This document shows, in pieces, positions 17,337 to 25,584 of a stretch of 64,000 nucleotides of DNA (the first letter of the stretch is position 1; every line of letters starts with the position of its first letter). The notes under the pieces were generated by a model that saw only the letters and a list, made by a program, of their open reading frames with translations, searched no databases and was not told where the DNA came from. The position numbers were made by a program, and so were the translations under genes. Source of the DNA: Novipirellula sp052161655 (lineage in GTDB: Bacteria; Planctomycetota; Planctomycetia; Pirellulales; Pirellulaceae); assembly GCF_052161655.1 (NCBI RefSeq), contig NZ_CP197418.1, positions 5,766,001-5,830,000 on the forward strand. Direction: 5' to 3'.

Positions 17337-19655
17337 ATGCATCACAAACCGGTTGTCTTCCTCGCCTGCTTCTTGGGGGCTGCTTTTATTTCCACTCCGG
17401 TTACGGCAGCCCAGTTGGTAAAAGCTGGCAAACCGACGGGTGAGTTTGTTTTGCCCGTTGCACCGGCGGGGGCTGAGTCGTTTGCTACAAACGATGTTCG
17501 CGATTGGATTCAAAAAATCACCGGTGCCGATGTGCCCATCGTTGCTGTGCCCAGCACGAATGCGAATACAAAAGTATTTGTGGGCACATCCTTCGCCGCT
17601 GACTTCCCCCAAGATCTAGAACGGTTGCAAGGCAACGACGGCTTCGCTGTACGCCACAAGGGTAACGACGTCTATGTGTTTGGCAGCCGCCCGCGAGGAA
17701 CGTTGTATGGATTGTATGCTTTGCTGGAAAAGAACAGCGATCTGATCTTTGCTCGGCCTCACGACGACTTTGGCGCCGTGCACGGACAATCGCCCGACTT
17801 TGAATTAACCGAAACCGACTTCATCGACATTCCGGTGTTTCTCAATCGCCGCTTTGGTCCCAACTGGCCGAAGCATCGGCCGACGGGTGAGTGGTTGCTG
17901 CGAAACCGCGACAACACACGCGATGTGCGTGCGAACTACGACGGTTTTATCGATCTCGACATGATCGAACCCTACGGCACCAATTTTGCCGTGCCAATCG
18001 CGAGCCATCAAGAACAACATCCAGAGTATTTCGGTTACGACCCGATCAAAAAATCTCGTCGCTTCGTCAAGCACGGCGAGGGAACGATGTGTTTGAGCGT
18101 GCCAGGATTGCCAGCCCTCTGGGCGAAAGGACTTGCCGAAGACGTGGCCAAACACGAAGCCCGTTTTGGTCGCCGGGTCGAGCATGTGCGGTTGGGGCCT
18201 GGAGACAACTGGTTCTGCTGCCAATGTGATCAATGTGTCGCTCCGTTGACCCTGCCCGACGGAACGCAACTGCCGTGCAAGGATCCCGATTCGATCAAGG
18301 ACCCCCTGTTTCGCTCCACGCAAATCATGATGTTTATCAACGAAGCGATGGAGACCTGGCAGACACTGCGGCCTGAAGTTCCAATTCATGTGTTGGCCTA
18401 TATCCATTTCGCCGAACCGCCCCTCGTCGATCCATACCCAGATCTGGGCATCTGGTTTGCGCCCTATCCAACCAGCAACCAGCATTTCCCGCTGCTCGAC
18501 CCTCGGCAACCGAAACCCTGGGGCAGACGGTTCGAAAAATGGCTGACGATGACGGATCGCTTGGGCTTCTACGAATACTTCGAAGCCAAACCCTCGCCGC
18601 AAGCATTCTACGCCGCGGCTAACTTGAGAGCGGTGATGGAACGACCGGACCACCCAAACTCGCTGATCTACGCTGAAACCAGCAACGACTTTGGCACCGA
18701 CGGGATCGGCAACGGCCAGTTCGGCTGGGATGTGGGCCAGATGAACTTGTGGGTTCACACGCGTCTGTTTTGGGATCCGACGCAAGACGTTGATGCGCTG
18801 TATCGCTATTACATCACCCGCACTTATCGCGAAGCCGCCCCGCAGATGCTGGCCTACTTTGACTTGATTAAGACCAGTTGGTTGGCGCCCGACAACGTAA
18901 CCATCAGCTCGTGCCATGCCAGCATCGCCGGCGTGTACAAGGGTTTAATTGTCGACCGTGGTTTGGAGAAAGAATGCATGCGTCTTCTGACCGAAGCCGA
19001 AGCGGCTGCACAGCATCCGCATTCCAAAACCATGATTCGCCGGATGCGGGAACAATACGAAGGATTTGGCAAAGACATGGCCCGATTGATGGTCGCCCAT
19101 ATCCAAGAGATTCGTGGCGAGGCCGACGACTTTGATTCCTTGCAGTGGGAAAAACCGGCAGTCAACGACGACTTCAAACTTGTCACGCTCGACGGCCAAG
19201 AGCCGCAAGCGTATTCCAGCACCAAGCTTCAAGCCGCCCACGACGGTGAATCGCTGCACCTGCGGTTTCGTTTAGAAGGTCCGCCGGCCGCTACGGCGAT
19301 CCACTCCGTTTCCAACACCGAACAGTGGCCTGTGGGCGATCACTTGGAATTTTGGTTGTTTAGCGGCGGGGCTCGTTACGTGTTCGCTTTCAACGCCGAT
19401 GGGGTCCAATACGACGCCAAAAATCTAGACCGCAGCTGGGATTCCAACTGGGACCTAAACGTTCGCTCCACGCCCGAGGGATGGGAGGCGGTCGCCAGCA
19501 TCCCGCTGTCCACATTCGAGTTTGCGGCAGGACAACCCACCCACGTTCGTTGGTTCTGTACGCGTGAAATCCATCACAGCGAACAGGAGTCGAAGGAAGT
19601 TTCCTACCAAGGGAAACCGCTTTATTACCGTAATTTCCCCATCGTTATCGAATAA
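17337..19655 (+). CDS. DUF4838 protein with C-terminal CBM9-like domain, secreted
   Basis: A 772-residue protein with a signal peptide (cleavage near residue 24, TAA-QL). Residues about 35-150 form an alpha-glucuronidase-like N-terminal domain ('GVYALLEK'-type 'LYGLYALLEK'), and residues about 160-560 match DUF4838, including the cysteine cluster 'FCCQCDQC' near residue 290. Residues about 600-772 look like a carbohydrate-binding module of family 9 ('VNDDFKLVTLDGQEPQAYSS' start, 'LEFWLF', 'W.A.ASIPLS'). Such proteins are associated with degradation of plant or algal glycans; the activity is unproven. It is followed 15 bp downstream by a second secreted protein and is probably an operon with both neighbours. 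Confidence 0.85.
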   Translation: MHHKPVVFLACFLGAAFISTPVTAAQLVKAGKPTGEFVLPVAPAGAESFATNDVRDWIQKITGADVPIVAVPSTNANTKVFVGTSFAADFPQDLERLQGNDGFAVRHKGNDVYVFGSRPRGTLYGLYALLEKNSDLIFARPHDDFGAVHGQSPDFELTETDFIDIPVFLNRRFGPNWPKHRPTGEWLLRNRDNTRDVRANYDGFIDLDMIEPYGTNFAVPIASHQEQHPEYFGYDPIKKSRRFVKHGEGTMCLSVPGLPALWAKGLAEDVAKHEARFGRRVEHVRLGPGDNWFCCQCDQCVAPLTLPDGTQLPCKDPDSIKDPLFRSTQIMMFINEAMETWQTLRPEVPIHVLAYIHFAEPPLVDPYPDLGIWFAPYPTSNQHFPLLDPRQPKPWGRRFEKWLTMTDRLGFYEYFEAKPSPQAFYAAANLRAVMERPDHPNSLIYAETSNDFGTDGIGNGQFGWDVGQMNLWVHTRLFWDPTQDVDALYRYYITRTYREAAPQMLAYFDLIKTSWLAPDNVTISSCHASIAGVYKGLIVDRGLEKECMRLLTEAEAAAQHPHSKTMIRRMREQYEGFGKDMARLMVAHIQEIRGEADDFDSLQWEKPAVNDDFKLVTLDGQEPQAYSSTKLQAAHDGESLHLRFRLEGPPAATAIHSVSNTEQWPVGDHLEFWLFSGGARYVFAFNADGVQYDAKNLDRSWDSNWDLNVRSTPEGWEAVASIPLSTFEFAAGQPTHVRWFCTREIHHSEQESKEVSYQGKPLYYRNFPIVIE

Positions 19656-19670
19656 GACCGGCGTTTGACC

Positions 19671-20606
19671 ATGAAACCACTTTGCTTTCTTTTAGTCATG
19701 TTTGCAGCCGATGCTGTGCTGGCTGCACCGCCGCTGTCGATCGATTTTTCCGCTGGCGAGCCGGCAGACTATTTCACCGCGGATACTGCCGGTAAGGTAT
19801 CGCGTGCGGCGGTTGATGATGCGCAGGCGATGCAAATCACCAATGCGACGATCCAGTTGCAGGACGTGAGCGTGATGCCGGCCAGTCCCTACAGTCTGAC
19901 GCTTGTGGCAACGTTTGCAGGCGACGTCGAATCGATCGAAGAGAATCCTCGGTTTGAGTTTTTCAATCAGCTGGGACAGACCAGTTCACGTCTGCCATCG
20001 CGTACCGTTCAGTTTTTTGACGCCGCCGGCCAACCCACTGGACAGCCACAAACCTACGCCATGCCGTTTCGCAAATCGCACCGCTACGAAGACCTGTTTT
20101 ATACACCCGACGATGCTGTCACGGCGCGGATTCGTCTGTCCTCTGGCAAAGGCGTACGTTTGCTGTTGTCACAACTGCGGCTGGAACCAAGCGGCAACGA
20201 CGCTGCTCTGAACCTGAATCCGTCATTCGAGCTCGGGCCTGACAACTATTCGGGCTGGCAGAATATCGCCCAAGGCGGAAGACTATATCAGCGCGACGGC
20301 AAGACGATCCTCGACACCAAATACGGTTCGACTGGTCAACGGATCCCGCTGCAGGGACCAGGCACGTACGCAGTCTCCGCACTCGCAACCGGCAACGGTT
20401 ACAACTCAGTCGTGACCGTTCGCGTGTACGATGCCGAGGGCAAGGAACTGATGCGGAGTTCGACACGGCGTTATGGTCCACGAACGTATTTCGTCCCTCC
20501 TCCCGAGGCGACGTACATGTCCCTTCTGGTGTATAGCTGCCTGCTGGAAGAGGTTCGTTTAGTTCGGGTGGGAGACGAAAACGCGATCAAAGATTTGATC
20601 AAGTAG
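19671..20606 (+). CDS. Secreted beta-rich protein, putative carbohydrate-binding
   Basis: A 311-residue protein from ATG 19671 (a TTG two codons earlier is possible). Residues 1-18 form a signal peptide (FLLVMFAADAVLA-AP). The mature protein appears all-beta and made of two similar jelly-roll-like parts (about 20-170 and 175-300), including 'LNPSFELGPDNYSGWQN', a pattern seen at the start of CBM4/9-type domains. It directly follows the DUF4838 gene, suggesting an accessory glycan-binding role. No catalytic residues are recognised. Confidence 0.65.
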   Translation: MKPLCFLLVMFAADAVLAAPPLSIDFSAGEPADYFTADTAGKVSRAAVDDAQAMQITNATIQLQDVSVMPASPYSLTLVATFAGDVESIEENPRFEFFNQLGQTSSRLPSRTVQFFDAAGQPTGQPQTYAMPFRKSHRYEDLFYTPDDAVTARIRLSSGKGVRLLLSQLRLEPSGNDAALNLNPSFELGPDNYSGWQNIAQGGRLYQRDGKTILDTKYGSTGQRIPLQGPGTYAVSALATGNGYNSVVTVRVYDAEGKELMRSSTRRYGPRTYFVPPPEATYMSLLVYSCLLEEVRLVRVGDENAIKDLIK

Positions 20607-20800
20607 CGTTCTCGGGTGATGGTACCTGTATTGCCTTTTAATGGATACGGTTCTGCATCGAGCGAAGTTTTAACAACCAACTCTGTGTTGGCTTTTGAAC
20701 TCGCGATCAAGTTGACAATCGCTTGTTGGCTAGTCAACGGCTTGCCACGCCAAGTTTGAATTAGGAAACGAATCCGAGCACATTGAAAATTGATGTTGGA

Positions 20801-20857
20801 TGTAGGGCCGGTTCCCACCGGCCAATCACAAGCCGGCCGGTGGGAACCGGCCCTACA
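20801..20857. repeat. REP-A element, near-perfect hairpin
   Basis: TGTAGGGCCGGTTCCCACC... at 20801 pairs almost perfectly with ...GGTGGGAACCGGCCCTACA ending 20857 across a loop of about 8 bases. It is the most compact copy in the window and could form a stable hairpin in either transcript. Confidence 0.85.
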
Positions 20858-20932
20858 GTTTGACTCCCATGTTTTTGAAAATTGCACTAAGAAGGTCGTT
20901 CGGTATTTACCGGTAAAACGTCGATCATTAAG

Positions 20933-21004
20933 TGAGCCGACGGCGCTAGCCGCGGGCCCGTCGTTTTTGTTTGAAACATGCCCGCGGCTAGCGCCGTCGG
21001 CTCA
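20933..21004. repeat. REP-B element, long hairpin
   Basis: TGAGCCGACGGCGCTAGCCG... and its inverted copy CGGCTAGCGCCGTCGGCTCA flank about 20 bases (arms of about 25 bp). Other copies are at 31362 and 44309. Together with REP-A it accounts for most structure in the 525-bp gap between convergent genes; it could act as a terminator. Confidence 0.85.
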
Positions 21005-21132
21005 GATCATTATGTGGAATGACTCATATTGACCTGCTTAACGGTTTTAAAACGTTGCATTACGCACCAGCTATATAGACTCAAACCAAGGTGGGGCGAA
21101 ATCGCTACCGATACTTACTTGCCGCAGTAGAA

Positions 21133-21549
21133 TTAAGTTGAGCGAGTACGTTGCGCACGTAGCGAGTCGTGGGCGATCGGCAATCGAGCCACGACGTAGA
21201 TGCCATAGACGGCGGCACAAGCGATGACAGATTTGATCGCGACCGGCAGCTCACTGTAGACCAACGTCGATCCAAGAAGCAGCGTCACCATCGAGTAGGC
21301 CAGACGCTTCACGTTTCGTCGCACTCCGCCCTGGTCTCGCCAATCGCGAAGGGGACCTCCGACGACCGGCCATGCCATCGCTTTGGCGTGCAGCGATGGT
21401 GACACTCGCAGCAGGAAGTAACACATCAGCAGCAAGAACGGCGTGGTTGGGATGCCCGGCAGGATGACACCGATCATCGCCAATACGAAGAACAAACTAG
21501 CCAAAATCCAATACAGAACGCGTTTGGCTCCGCAGACGGTTTCAACCAT
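21133..21549 (-). CDS. DUF454 (YbaN-like) inner-membrane protein
   Basis: A 138-residue protein from ATG 21549; a GTG at 21594 would extend it by 15 residues but would overlap sdhB by 53 bp. The chosen start leaves an 8-bp overlap and matches the family N-terminus. The motif 'GVILPGIPTTPFLLL' near residues 25-40 is the DUF454 signature, preceded by one hydrophobic segment and followed by one or two more. YbaN-type proteins are small membrane proteins of unknown role. Being downstream of and overlapping sdhB implies joint expression. Confidence 0.85.
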   Translation of the reverse strand: MVETVCGAKRVLYWILASLFFVLAMIGVILPGIPTTPFLLLMCYFLLRVSPSLHAKAMAWPVVGGPLRDWRDQGGVRRNVKRLAYSMVTLLLGSTLVYSELPVAIKSVIACAAVYGIYVVARLPIAHDSLRAQRTRST

Positions 21550-22369
21550 CGAAGAACTTTTTGAAGACGTGGATCGTCGCTGCTCGGTTGGCACGGCCCC
21601 AGGAATGCATCAACGGAATTTCTTTGGGACAAACCGCTTGGCAATTGCCCGCCTTGCCGCAGTTTTGAATACCGCCCGGTGCGATCATCGCTTCGATGCG
21701 GCTGGCCGCGAGTGCTTTGCCAATCGGATTTGAGTTCATCAACACCGCTTGGCTCATCGCAGCGGCACCGATAAAGTTGCGATCAAGTTCTTCGTCGCGA
21801 CGTTGCTGGTAGTCTGCTTCCGATTCATCTTCGCGGCGATCGATCGCGACTTTTTTGTACTGGGGACAGGCTTCCAAGCAACAGCCGCAGCTCATGCACT
21901 GGCTTAGCGGGTAGTTCTGCTGTTGTTGGTCGGACGATTGCTTCGGTCCGCTGCCCATGTCGTAGTAGCCATCGACGGGAACCCAACACTGCAGCTTTTC
22001 CAAAGCTCGGAACATCCGATAGCGATCGACGCAGAGGTCGCGCACGACCGGAAATTTACTCATCGGGCGAAGCTCAATCCCGCTCGGATCATCCTTGAGC
22101 AAACGATCGACTAGCGCCGAGCAAGCCTGACGGACACGCCCGTTGATGCGCATCGTGCAGGAACCGCAGACTTCTTCCAAGCAACCCGATTCGTAGGCGA
22201 CAGGGGCGACCTTGGCACCGTCGTTGGTGGTGGGATTGGCTGCGATGCGTTGCAGTACGCTCGTGACATTCAATCCTGGTTCGTAATCCAAGACAAACGT
22301 TTGCCAATAGGGCGGCCGTGACGGTTGATCTTGACGCTCGATGCGAACTGCAAATTGTTTTTGCGACAT
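21542..22369 (-). CDS. sdhB: Succinate dehydrogenase/fumarate reductase iron-sulfur subunit, stand-alone
   Basis: A 275-residue SdhB/FrdB-type subunit. The [2Fe-2S] domain has 'CLEEVCGSC' near residue 65 followed by C near 84; the C-terminal ferredoxin domain has 'CMSCGCCLEACP' near 160 and 'CGKAGNCQAVCPKEIP' near 240, giving the usual [4Fe-4S] and [3Fe-4S] ligands. It would transfer electrons from a flavoprotein to quinone at the inner membrane. No flavoprotein (SdhA) or membrane subunit lies beside it: upstream is a gap and then a divergent Rieske gene. A gene elsewhere must provide partners, or it serves another complex. Downstream it overlaps the DUF454 gene. Confidence 0.9.
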   Translation of the reverse strand: MSQKQFAVRIERQDQPSRPPYWQTFVLDYEPGLNVTSVLQRIAANPTTNDGAKVAPVAYESGCLEEVCGSCTMRINGRVRQACSALVDRLLKDDPSGIELRPMSKFPVVRDLCVDRYRMFRALEKLQCWVPVDGYYDMGSGPKQSSDQQQQNYPLSQCMSCGCCLEACPQYKKVAIDRREDESEADYQQRRDEELDRNFIGAAAMSQAVLMNSNPIGKALAASRIEAMIAPGGIQNCGKAGNCQAVCPKEIPLMHSWGRANRAATIHVFKKFFDG

Positions 22370-22411
22370 AAAAATCGACCGCTAAATCGAGATCCTGACA
22401 AACGTGCACAC

Positions 22412-22440
22412 CCTGGTATACAATACGCAAATATATTTTA
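22412..22440. promoter_or_regulatory. AT-rich site upstream of sdhB, possible NsrR-like half-site
   Basis: GGTATACAATACGCAAATAT lies about 45-65 bp before the sdhB start. Its GGTATAC start matches the first half of the site in the hmp-regulator gap (29333-29339). One shared heptamer is weak support. Confidence 0.25.
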
Positions 22441-22622
22441 ATTGTCCAGCCCAGCGTGGGTCCGGGAAGTGAGTGATGAATCAATTAAATACACTTTCTG
22501 AAGCGATGATGATGTTAGCGAGCTATCACCACCACCGTCATTGACCTAGCGAAACGACTCGGCGATCTTGAGCACACGAAGGACCAGCAGATTGCAAAGT
22601 TCACTCGAGAGGATTGACGCGG

Positions 22623-22931
22623 ATGTCTTGGATCAAAGCAGCAAAGTCAAGCGATGTGCCGATAGGAACAGGCAAGCTCGTGATCGTGGACGATTACTTG
22701 ATCGCGTTGTTCAACATTGACGGAGTCTTCTACGCAATTGATGATGCCTGCCCGCATCAGGGTGCGCCACTGAGTGAAGGCATTATCCAAGGCTGCATCA
22801 CGGTTTGTCCCTGGCACGGTGCCGAATTCGACGTCACCAATGGAAAACTACTGTGCGGACCGGGCGGGCATGATGTCCAGGCTTATGCAGTCACGATAAA
22901 AGAGGATGACGTCTTGATCGAGATTCCCTAG
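22623..22931 (+). CDS. Rieske-type [2Fe-2S] ferredoxin
   Basis: A 102-residue single-domain Rieske protein. 'CPHQGAPL' near residue 43 and 'CPWHGAEFD' near 63 provide the C-x-H and C-x2-H cluster ligands. The size and lack of a signal peptide fit a soluble cytoplasmic ferredoxin such as the NirD or dioxygenase-ferredoxin type. I start it at ATG 22623 because a purine-rich ribosome-binding site (AGAGGA, 22608-22613) is about 9 bases upstream; a TTG at 22614 would be too close. It stands alone, divergent from sdhB and convergent with the RIC gene; its electron partner is unknown. Confidence 0.88.
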   Translation: MSWIKAAKSSDVPIGTGKLVIVDDYLIALFNIDGVFYAIDDACPHQGAPLSEGIIQGCITVCPWHGAEFDVTNGKLLCGPGGHDVQAYAVTIKEDDVLIEIP

Positions 22932-23064
22932 CCTTAGTATCATTCGATTGCATTTTTGCAAAGAATGGTCACCAAGACGGTTGAACCGACAATTGCCTCA
23001 ACCGCGTGCGGCAGCCCAGCGTTTTAGAACCGAATTTGGCCAGCCTTTTACCGGATAGGTTGAA

Positions 23065-23790
23065 TCAACCGCAGAGCGCGGTCTTCATACGCGGAAACAG
23101 GATTGCCTCTTCCTTGTGGACGTGGTGGCGGACGTCGGCTTCGATCCAGCGGAGCAATCCGTACATCTGTGAAAACTTTGGACAAGCATCTTTGGGGGCG
23201 GAGAAGTTCTTCGATGCACTTCTCGCCTTCTTGAGGGTTTCGCCAATGCCGGCGTGCTCAAAGGTGACTCGATGAATCATTTTAGCGACCGCATCCGCAA
23301 GCGATTGACTGTGATCGGCATCACTTTCAAATTGACGGATCGCGGGAAACAAGGATTGCTCCTCCTCGACCATCACGGCCAGGATTTCGTCACGCCACGC
23401 GATGAAATGCTGCTGAACCTCACGCAATTCTTCGTGAGCCTCGCCGTGCAGATCGACGACCTCCTCCATCAGTTTGCTCAGCAGCGGCAACGTGTCTTTC
23501 AACAGTGCATGATGTTTCTGCTCGATGTGATCGCATAGCTGCGTCAGCGATGCATGCATCCAATCGGATTGACAATTGGTTCCCGCTTCGGCGACGGTGC
23601 GTTGCAACAGTGACTGAACACGCAACACTTCTAATCCATTTTCCCAACACGCATTTTCAAGTGGTTTTTCTCCGTCACAACAGTAGTCGAGATGCAACAT
23701 GTCGAACACTTCCGCGGTCTGCGGATGCTGAGCGACCCAAAGTCCGATCGGTGAGTCATGCTGCAGTGCGACGGTACGTGATTCCGACAT
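23065..23790 (-). CDS. RIC/ScdA-type di-iron protein, copy 1 (hemerythrin-like)
   Basis: A 241-residue protein. The N-terminal DUF542/ScdA_N domain has 'LDYCCDGEKPLENAC' near residue 33, with the paired Cys typical of RIC proteins. The rest is a hemerythrin-like four-helix bundle with ligand candidates HIEQKHH (about 88), HGEAHEE (about 115), E-E-E at about 142, H-R-V near 175 and 'HVHKEE' near 220. RIC proteins repair iron-sulfur clusters damaged by NO or peroxide, in the cytoplasm. It is the last gene of the co-directional run from hmp. It is divergent from copy 2 at 24372 in sequence, so the two are not recent duplicates. Confidence 0.88.
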   Translation of the reverse strand: MSESRTVALQHDSPIGLWVAQHPQTAEVFDMLHLDYCCDGEKPLENACWENGLEVLRVQSLLQRTVAEAGTNCQSDWMHASLTQLCDHIEQKHHALLKDTLPLLSKLMEEVVDLHGEAHEELREVQQHFIAWRDEILAVMVEEEQSLFPAIRQFESDADHSQSLADAVAKMIHRVTFEHAGIGETLKKARSASKNFSAPKDACPKFSQMYGLLRWIEADVRHHVHKEEAILFPRMKTALCG

Positions 23791-23802
23791 GGCTAACTCG
23801 CA

Positions 23803-24150
23803 TTATTTAGGAGGATGGGCATCGGGTTTGGCTCCTTTAAGCAGCAGCAACAGCATCTTGGTGGGCTGGTTCGCCGTGATGCTGTGCGACAAATTCGCGG
23901 CCATATGAATGAACGTATTTGCCGATGCGTCGATGGACTTTTCGCCCAGCGTCACTGTCGCGTTGCCATCGAGAAACTGAAGCACAGCCGGCACGGCTGC
24001 TGTGTGTTCCGAGAGCTCTTGACCGGCATCAAATCCGAACAAGACCACTTTCAACGAGGCGTCCTGGTACAGCGTTTTGCTGATCGTGCCGCCTTCTTGA
24101 ATGGCAACTTCGGCGGCGAGATCAACGTAGGAGGTAGACAAATCGCTCAT
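23803..24150 (-). CDS. Small cupin-domain protein
   Basis: A 115-residue single cupin barrel. 'SEHTAAVPAVLQFLDG' and 'IHMAANLSHSI' supply the two cupin motifs, with His near residues 48 and 88 as possible metal ligands (the first motif lacks the second His of the classic HxH). Similar small cupins occur beside RIC and NO reductase genes in many bacteria, where their role is unclear. Its ATG overlaps the TGA of the 49-residue gene (ATGA, 24147-24150), and copy 1 of RIC follows 12 bp downstream, so the three are one translation unit. Confidence 0.85.
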   Translation of the reverse strand: MSDLSTSYVDLAAEVAIQEGGTISKTLYQDASLKVVLFGFDAGQELSEHTAAVPAVLQFLDGNATVTLGEKSIDASANTFIHMAANLSHSITANQPTKMLLLLLKGAKPDAHPPK

Positions 24151-24296
24151 GACACCACCTCCACGATCGTCCGGAACTCTTGGTTGTCATCGCTACGCAT
24201 GGCGTCACGCACATAGCCCTCTGTGGCCAACTCGCCCCGCAATGCGGTACCGCTGGTTTCATCGAGGAACGGAATGAGTGTGAGGTCGGGAATCAT
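24147..24296 (-). CDS. 49-residue protein of unknown function in the NO operon
   Basis: An ATG at 24296 opens a 49-codon frame that begins MIPDLTLIPFLDE and ends EVVS, with its TGA overlapping the cupin ATG by 4 bp. It is acidic and has no membrane segment or Cys. The overlap, and its place between RIC copy 2 and the cupin, argue that it is translated. I recognise no family; it could be the remnant of a larger gene. Confidence 0.5.
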   Translation of the reverse strand: MIPDLTLIPFLDETSGTALRGELATEGYVRDAMRSDDNQEFRTIVEVVS

Positions 24297-24371
24297 TTGA
24301 TTTTCTCTTTGGTTGGAATAACGCAGCTCGGCGGTTCACCACCGAGAATCACGGTCGAGGACCAGGTGGAA

Positions 24372-25106
24372 TTATTGTGGAGATACGGTGTGCTGTGTTC
24401 CTCGCTCGAGCCCAATGGCTTTGGGGAACAACACATTGTTCTCTTTGTGAATGTGCTGATGCATGTCACGCTCTAACTGAGAAAGCGAATCAAGCATTGC
24501 TCGGTACGTGTTGCAGGCCCATTCGGGCGGCGTGTAACCGTCGGTCGACTCGTTCAAGATCGCCAACGCATCGCCCGCGAGATCATGTTCATGTTCCATT
24601 TGGTGTATGGGATTGGCAATGCTGACGCAGTGAAGTTCTTGACGCTCGCTGGACGCTTCGAGCTGCCGTACCATCGGAAAGAGTATGTTTTCTTCTTTCA
24701 TCATGTGCGGTTCGAGTTCTGCCTTGAGCGCCACAAAGGCTTCGCGAGTCTGCAGTAGTCGTGGCTCCTTGTCACCGTGAACACGTGCAACCTTGTTGGT
24801 CATGAAGTCCAGCCGTGGAAGCTCTTCTTTCAAATACGCATGATGTGTGGATTCAATGTGATTGGCTAAGTCTGTCAAACTCATCGCGTCGGCATCGACG
24901 GTCCTGTCATCGGTCAACTTGGCGTCACACAGTTGCAATTGCTCTACGACGCTGGACGGATCAATCTTCTTTTTCGCACAAGCGTCTGCGAGCGGAATCT
25001 TGCCGCCGCAGCAATAGTCGATCTTCATCGACTCGAATACACGGGCACGACTGGGGACCTCGCGAACGAGTTCGCCAACGGTGGCTTGAGTGTCAATGGT
25101 TTGCAT
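24372..25106 (-). CDS. scdA: RIC/ScdA-type iron-sulfur cluster repair protein, copy 2
   Basis: A 244-residue protein with the classical RIC layout: ScdA_N with 'IDYCCGGKIPLADAC' near residue 30, then a hemerythrin-like bundle with HIESTHH (about 87), HGDKEP (about 114), 'HMMKEENILFP' near 142, 'HQMEHEHD' near 172 and 'HIHKENNVLFP' near 222. These His and Glu residues are the expected di-iron ligands. The role in the family is repair of iron-sulfur clusters after nitrosative or oxidative damage. It lies 27 bp after the DGC gene and before the 49-residue and cupin genes in one direction. It fits YtfE/ScdA better than copy 1 does. Confidence 0.92.
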   Translation of the reverse strand: MQTIDTQATVGELVREVPSRARVFESMKIDYCCGGKIPLADACAKKKIDPSSVVEQLQLCDAKLTDDRTVDADAMSLTDLANHIESTHHAYLKEELPRLDFMTNKVARVHGDKEPRLLQTREAFVALKAELEPHMMKEENILFPMVRQLEASSERQELHCVSIANPIHQMEHEHDLAGDALAILNESTDGYTPPEWACNTYRAMLDSLSQLERDMHQHIHKENNVLFPKAIGLERGTQHTVSPQ

Positions 25107-25133
25107 CTTTGAATTCCTTTTAGAATGGATGGC

Positions 25134-25499
25134 TTACGCCACTTGTTGTTGTTGTTGTTCTTTAACTTGTATAAACACAGCTTCAATCAATTCGTCGAAC
25201 TCCGCTCCTGTGGGTGGTTCTGCCTTCTTTTTGATGCCGAGATCGTGCAATCGAATGTGAACGTCAACGTGCTCGCGAACTTGGTCGAACACACCGAGGC
25301 TGCAATGGATCGGGCATCCGTCGATGACCCAAACCTCGCGGTCTTGTAGTTTCTTCAGAAACAGCGGCTTGGCAGCACCGACGCCAGCCAAACACGACAT
25401 CTCCGCGACGCCTCGACGATCCAGTTCGAGTGCGACCTGACCGGCGAGTTGCCCAGCATTGGAACAACCCGAACAAGCAAACAGGATGGGTATTTTCAC
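25134..25499 (-). CDS. DGC-domain putative zinc-binding protein
   Basis: A 121-residue protein with 'FACSGCSNAGQLAG' near residue 8, 'CLAGVGA' near 36 and 'VIDGCPIHCS' near 60. The four conserved Cys and the Asp-Gly-Cys signature identify the DGC family of putative zinc-binding proteins. Members often sit beside RIC and NO reductase genes, so a role in metal handling or sulfur chemistry under nitrosative stress is likely but unproven. The C-terminus ends in a run of five Gln. It is between norZ and RIC copy 2 in the same direction. Confidence 0.85.
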   Translation of the reverse strand: MKIPILFACSGCSNAGQLAGQVALELDRRGVAEMSCLAGVGAAKPLFLKKLQDREVWVIDGCPIHCSLGVFDQVREHVDVHIRLHDLGIKKKAEPPTGAEFDELIEAVFIQVKEQQQQQVA

Positions 25500-25516
25500 G
25501 GACAGGGTCTCCTTTT

Positions 25517-25576
25517 GGTAGCGAAACTCGCCAAGAGTTTCGTTGGTGTCTGTCGAAAGTCCCTCCGACTTTCGCT
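25517..25576. repeat. REP-D hairpin between norZ and the DGC gene
   Basis: GTAGCGAAACTCGCCAAGAG... with GGACTTTCGCTAC-type inverted end. A similar unit is at 53503-53563 and a single arm at about 27997-28031. Confidence 0.55.
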
Positions 25577-25584
25577 ACGTCACT

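Noticed and set aside
17805..18917. 370-residue open frame on the minus strand
   Set aside because: It is antisense to the DUF4838 gene, has no recognisable domain, and is explained by codon bias of the real gene.
22476..22613. Short frame MNQLNTLSEAMMMLASYHHH and a following open stretch before the Rieske gene
   Set aside because: The first is 22 residues of low complexity, and the second has no start codon; neither has support beyond being open.
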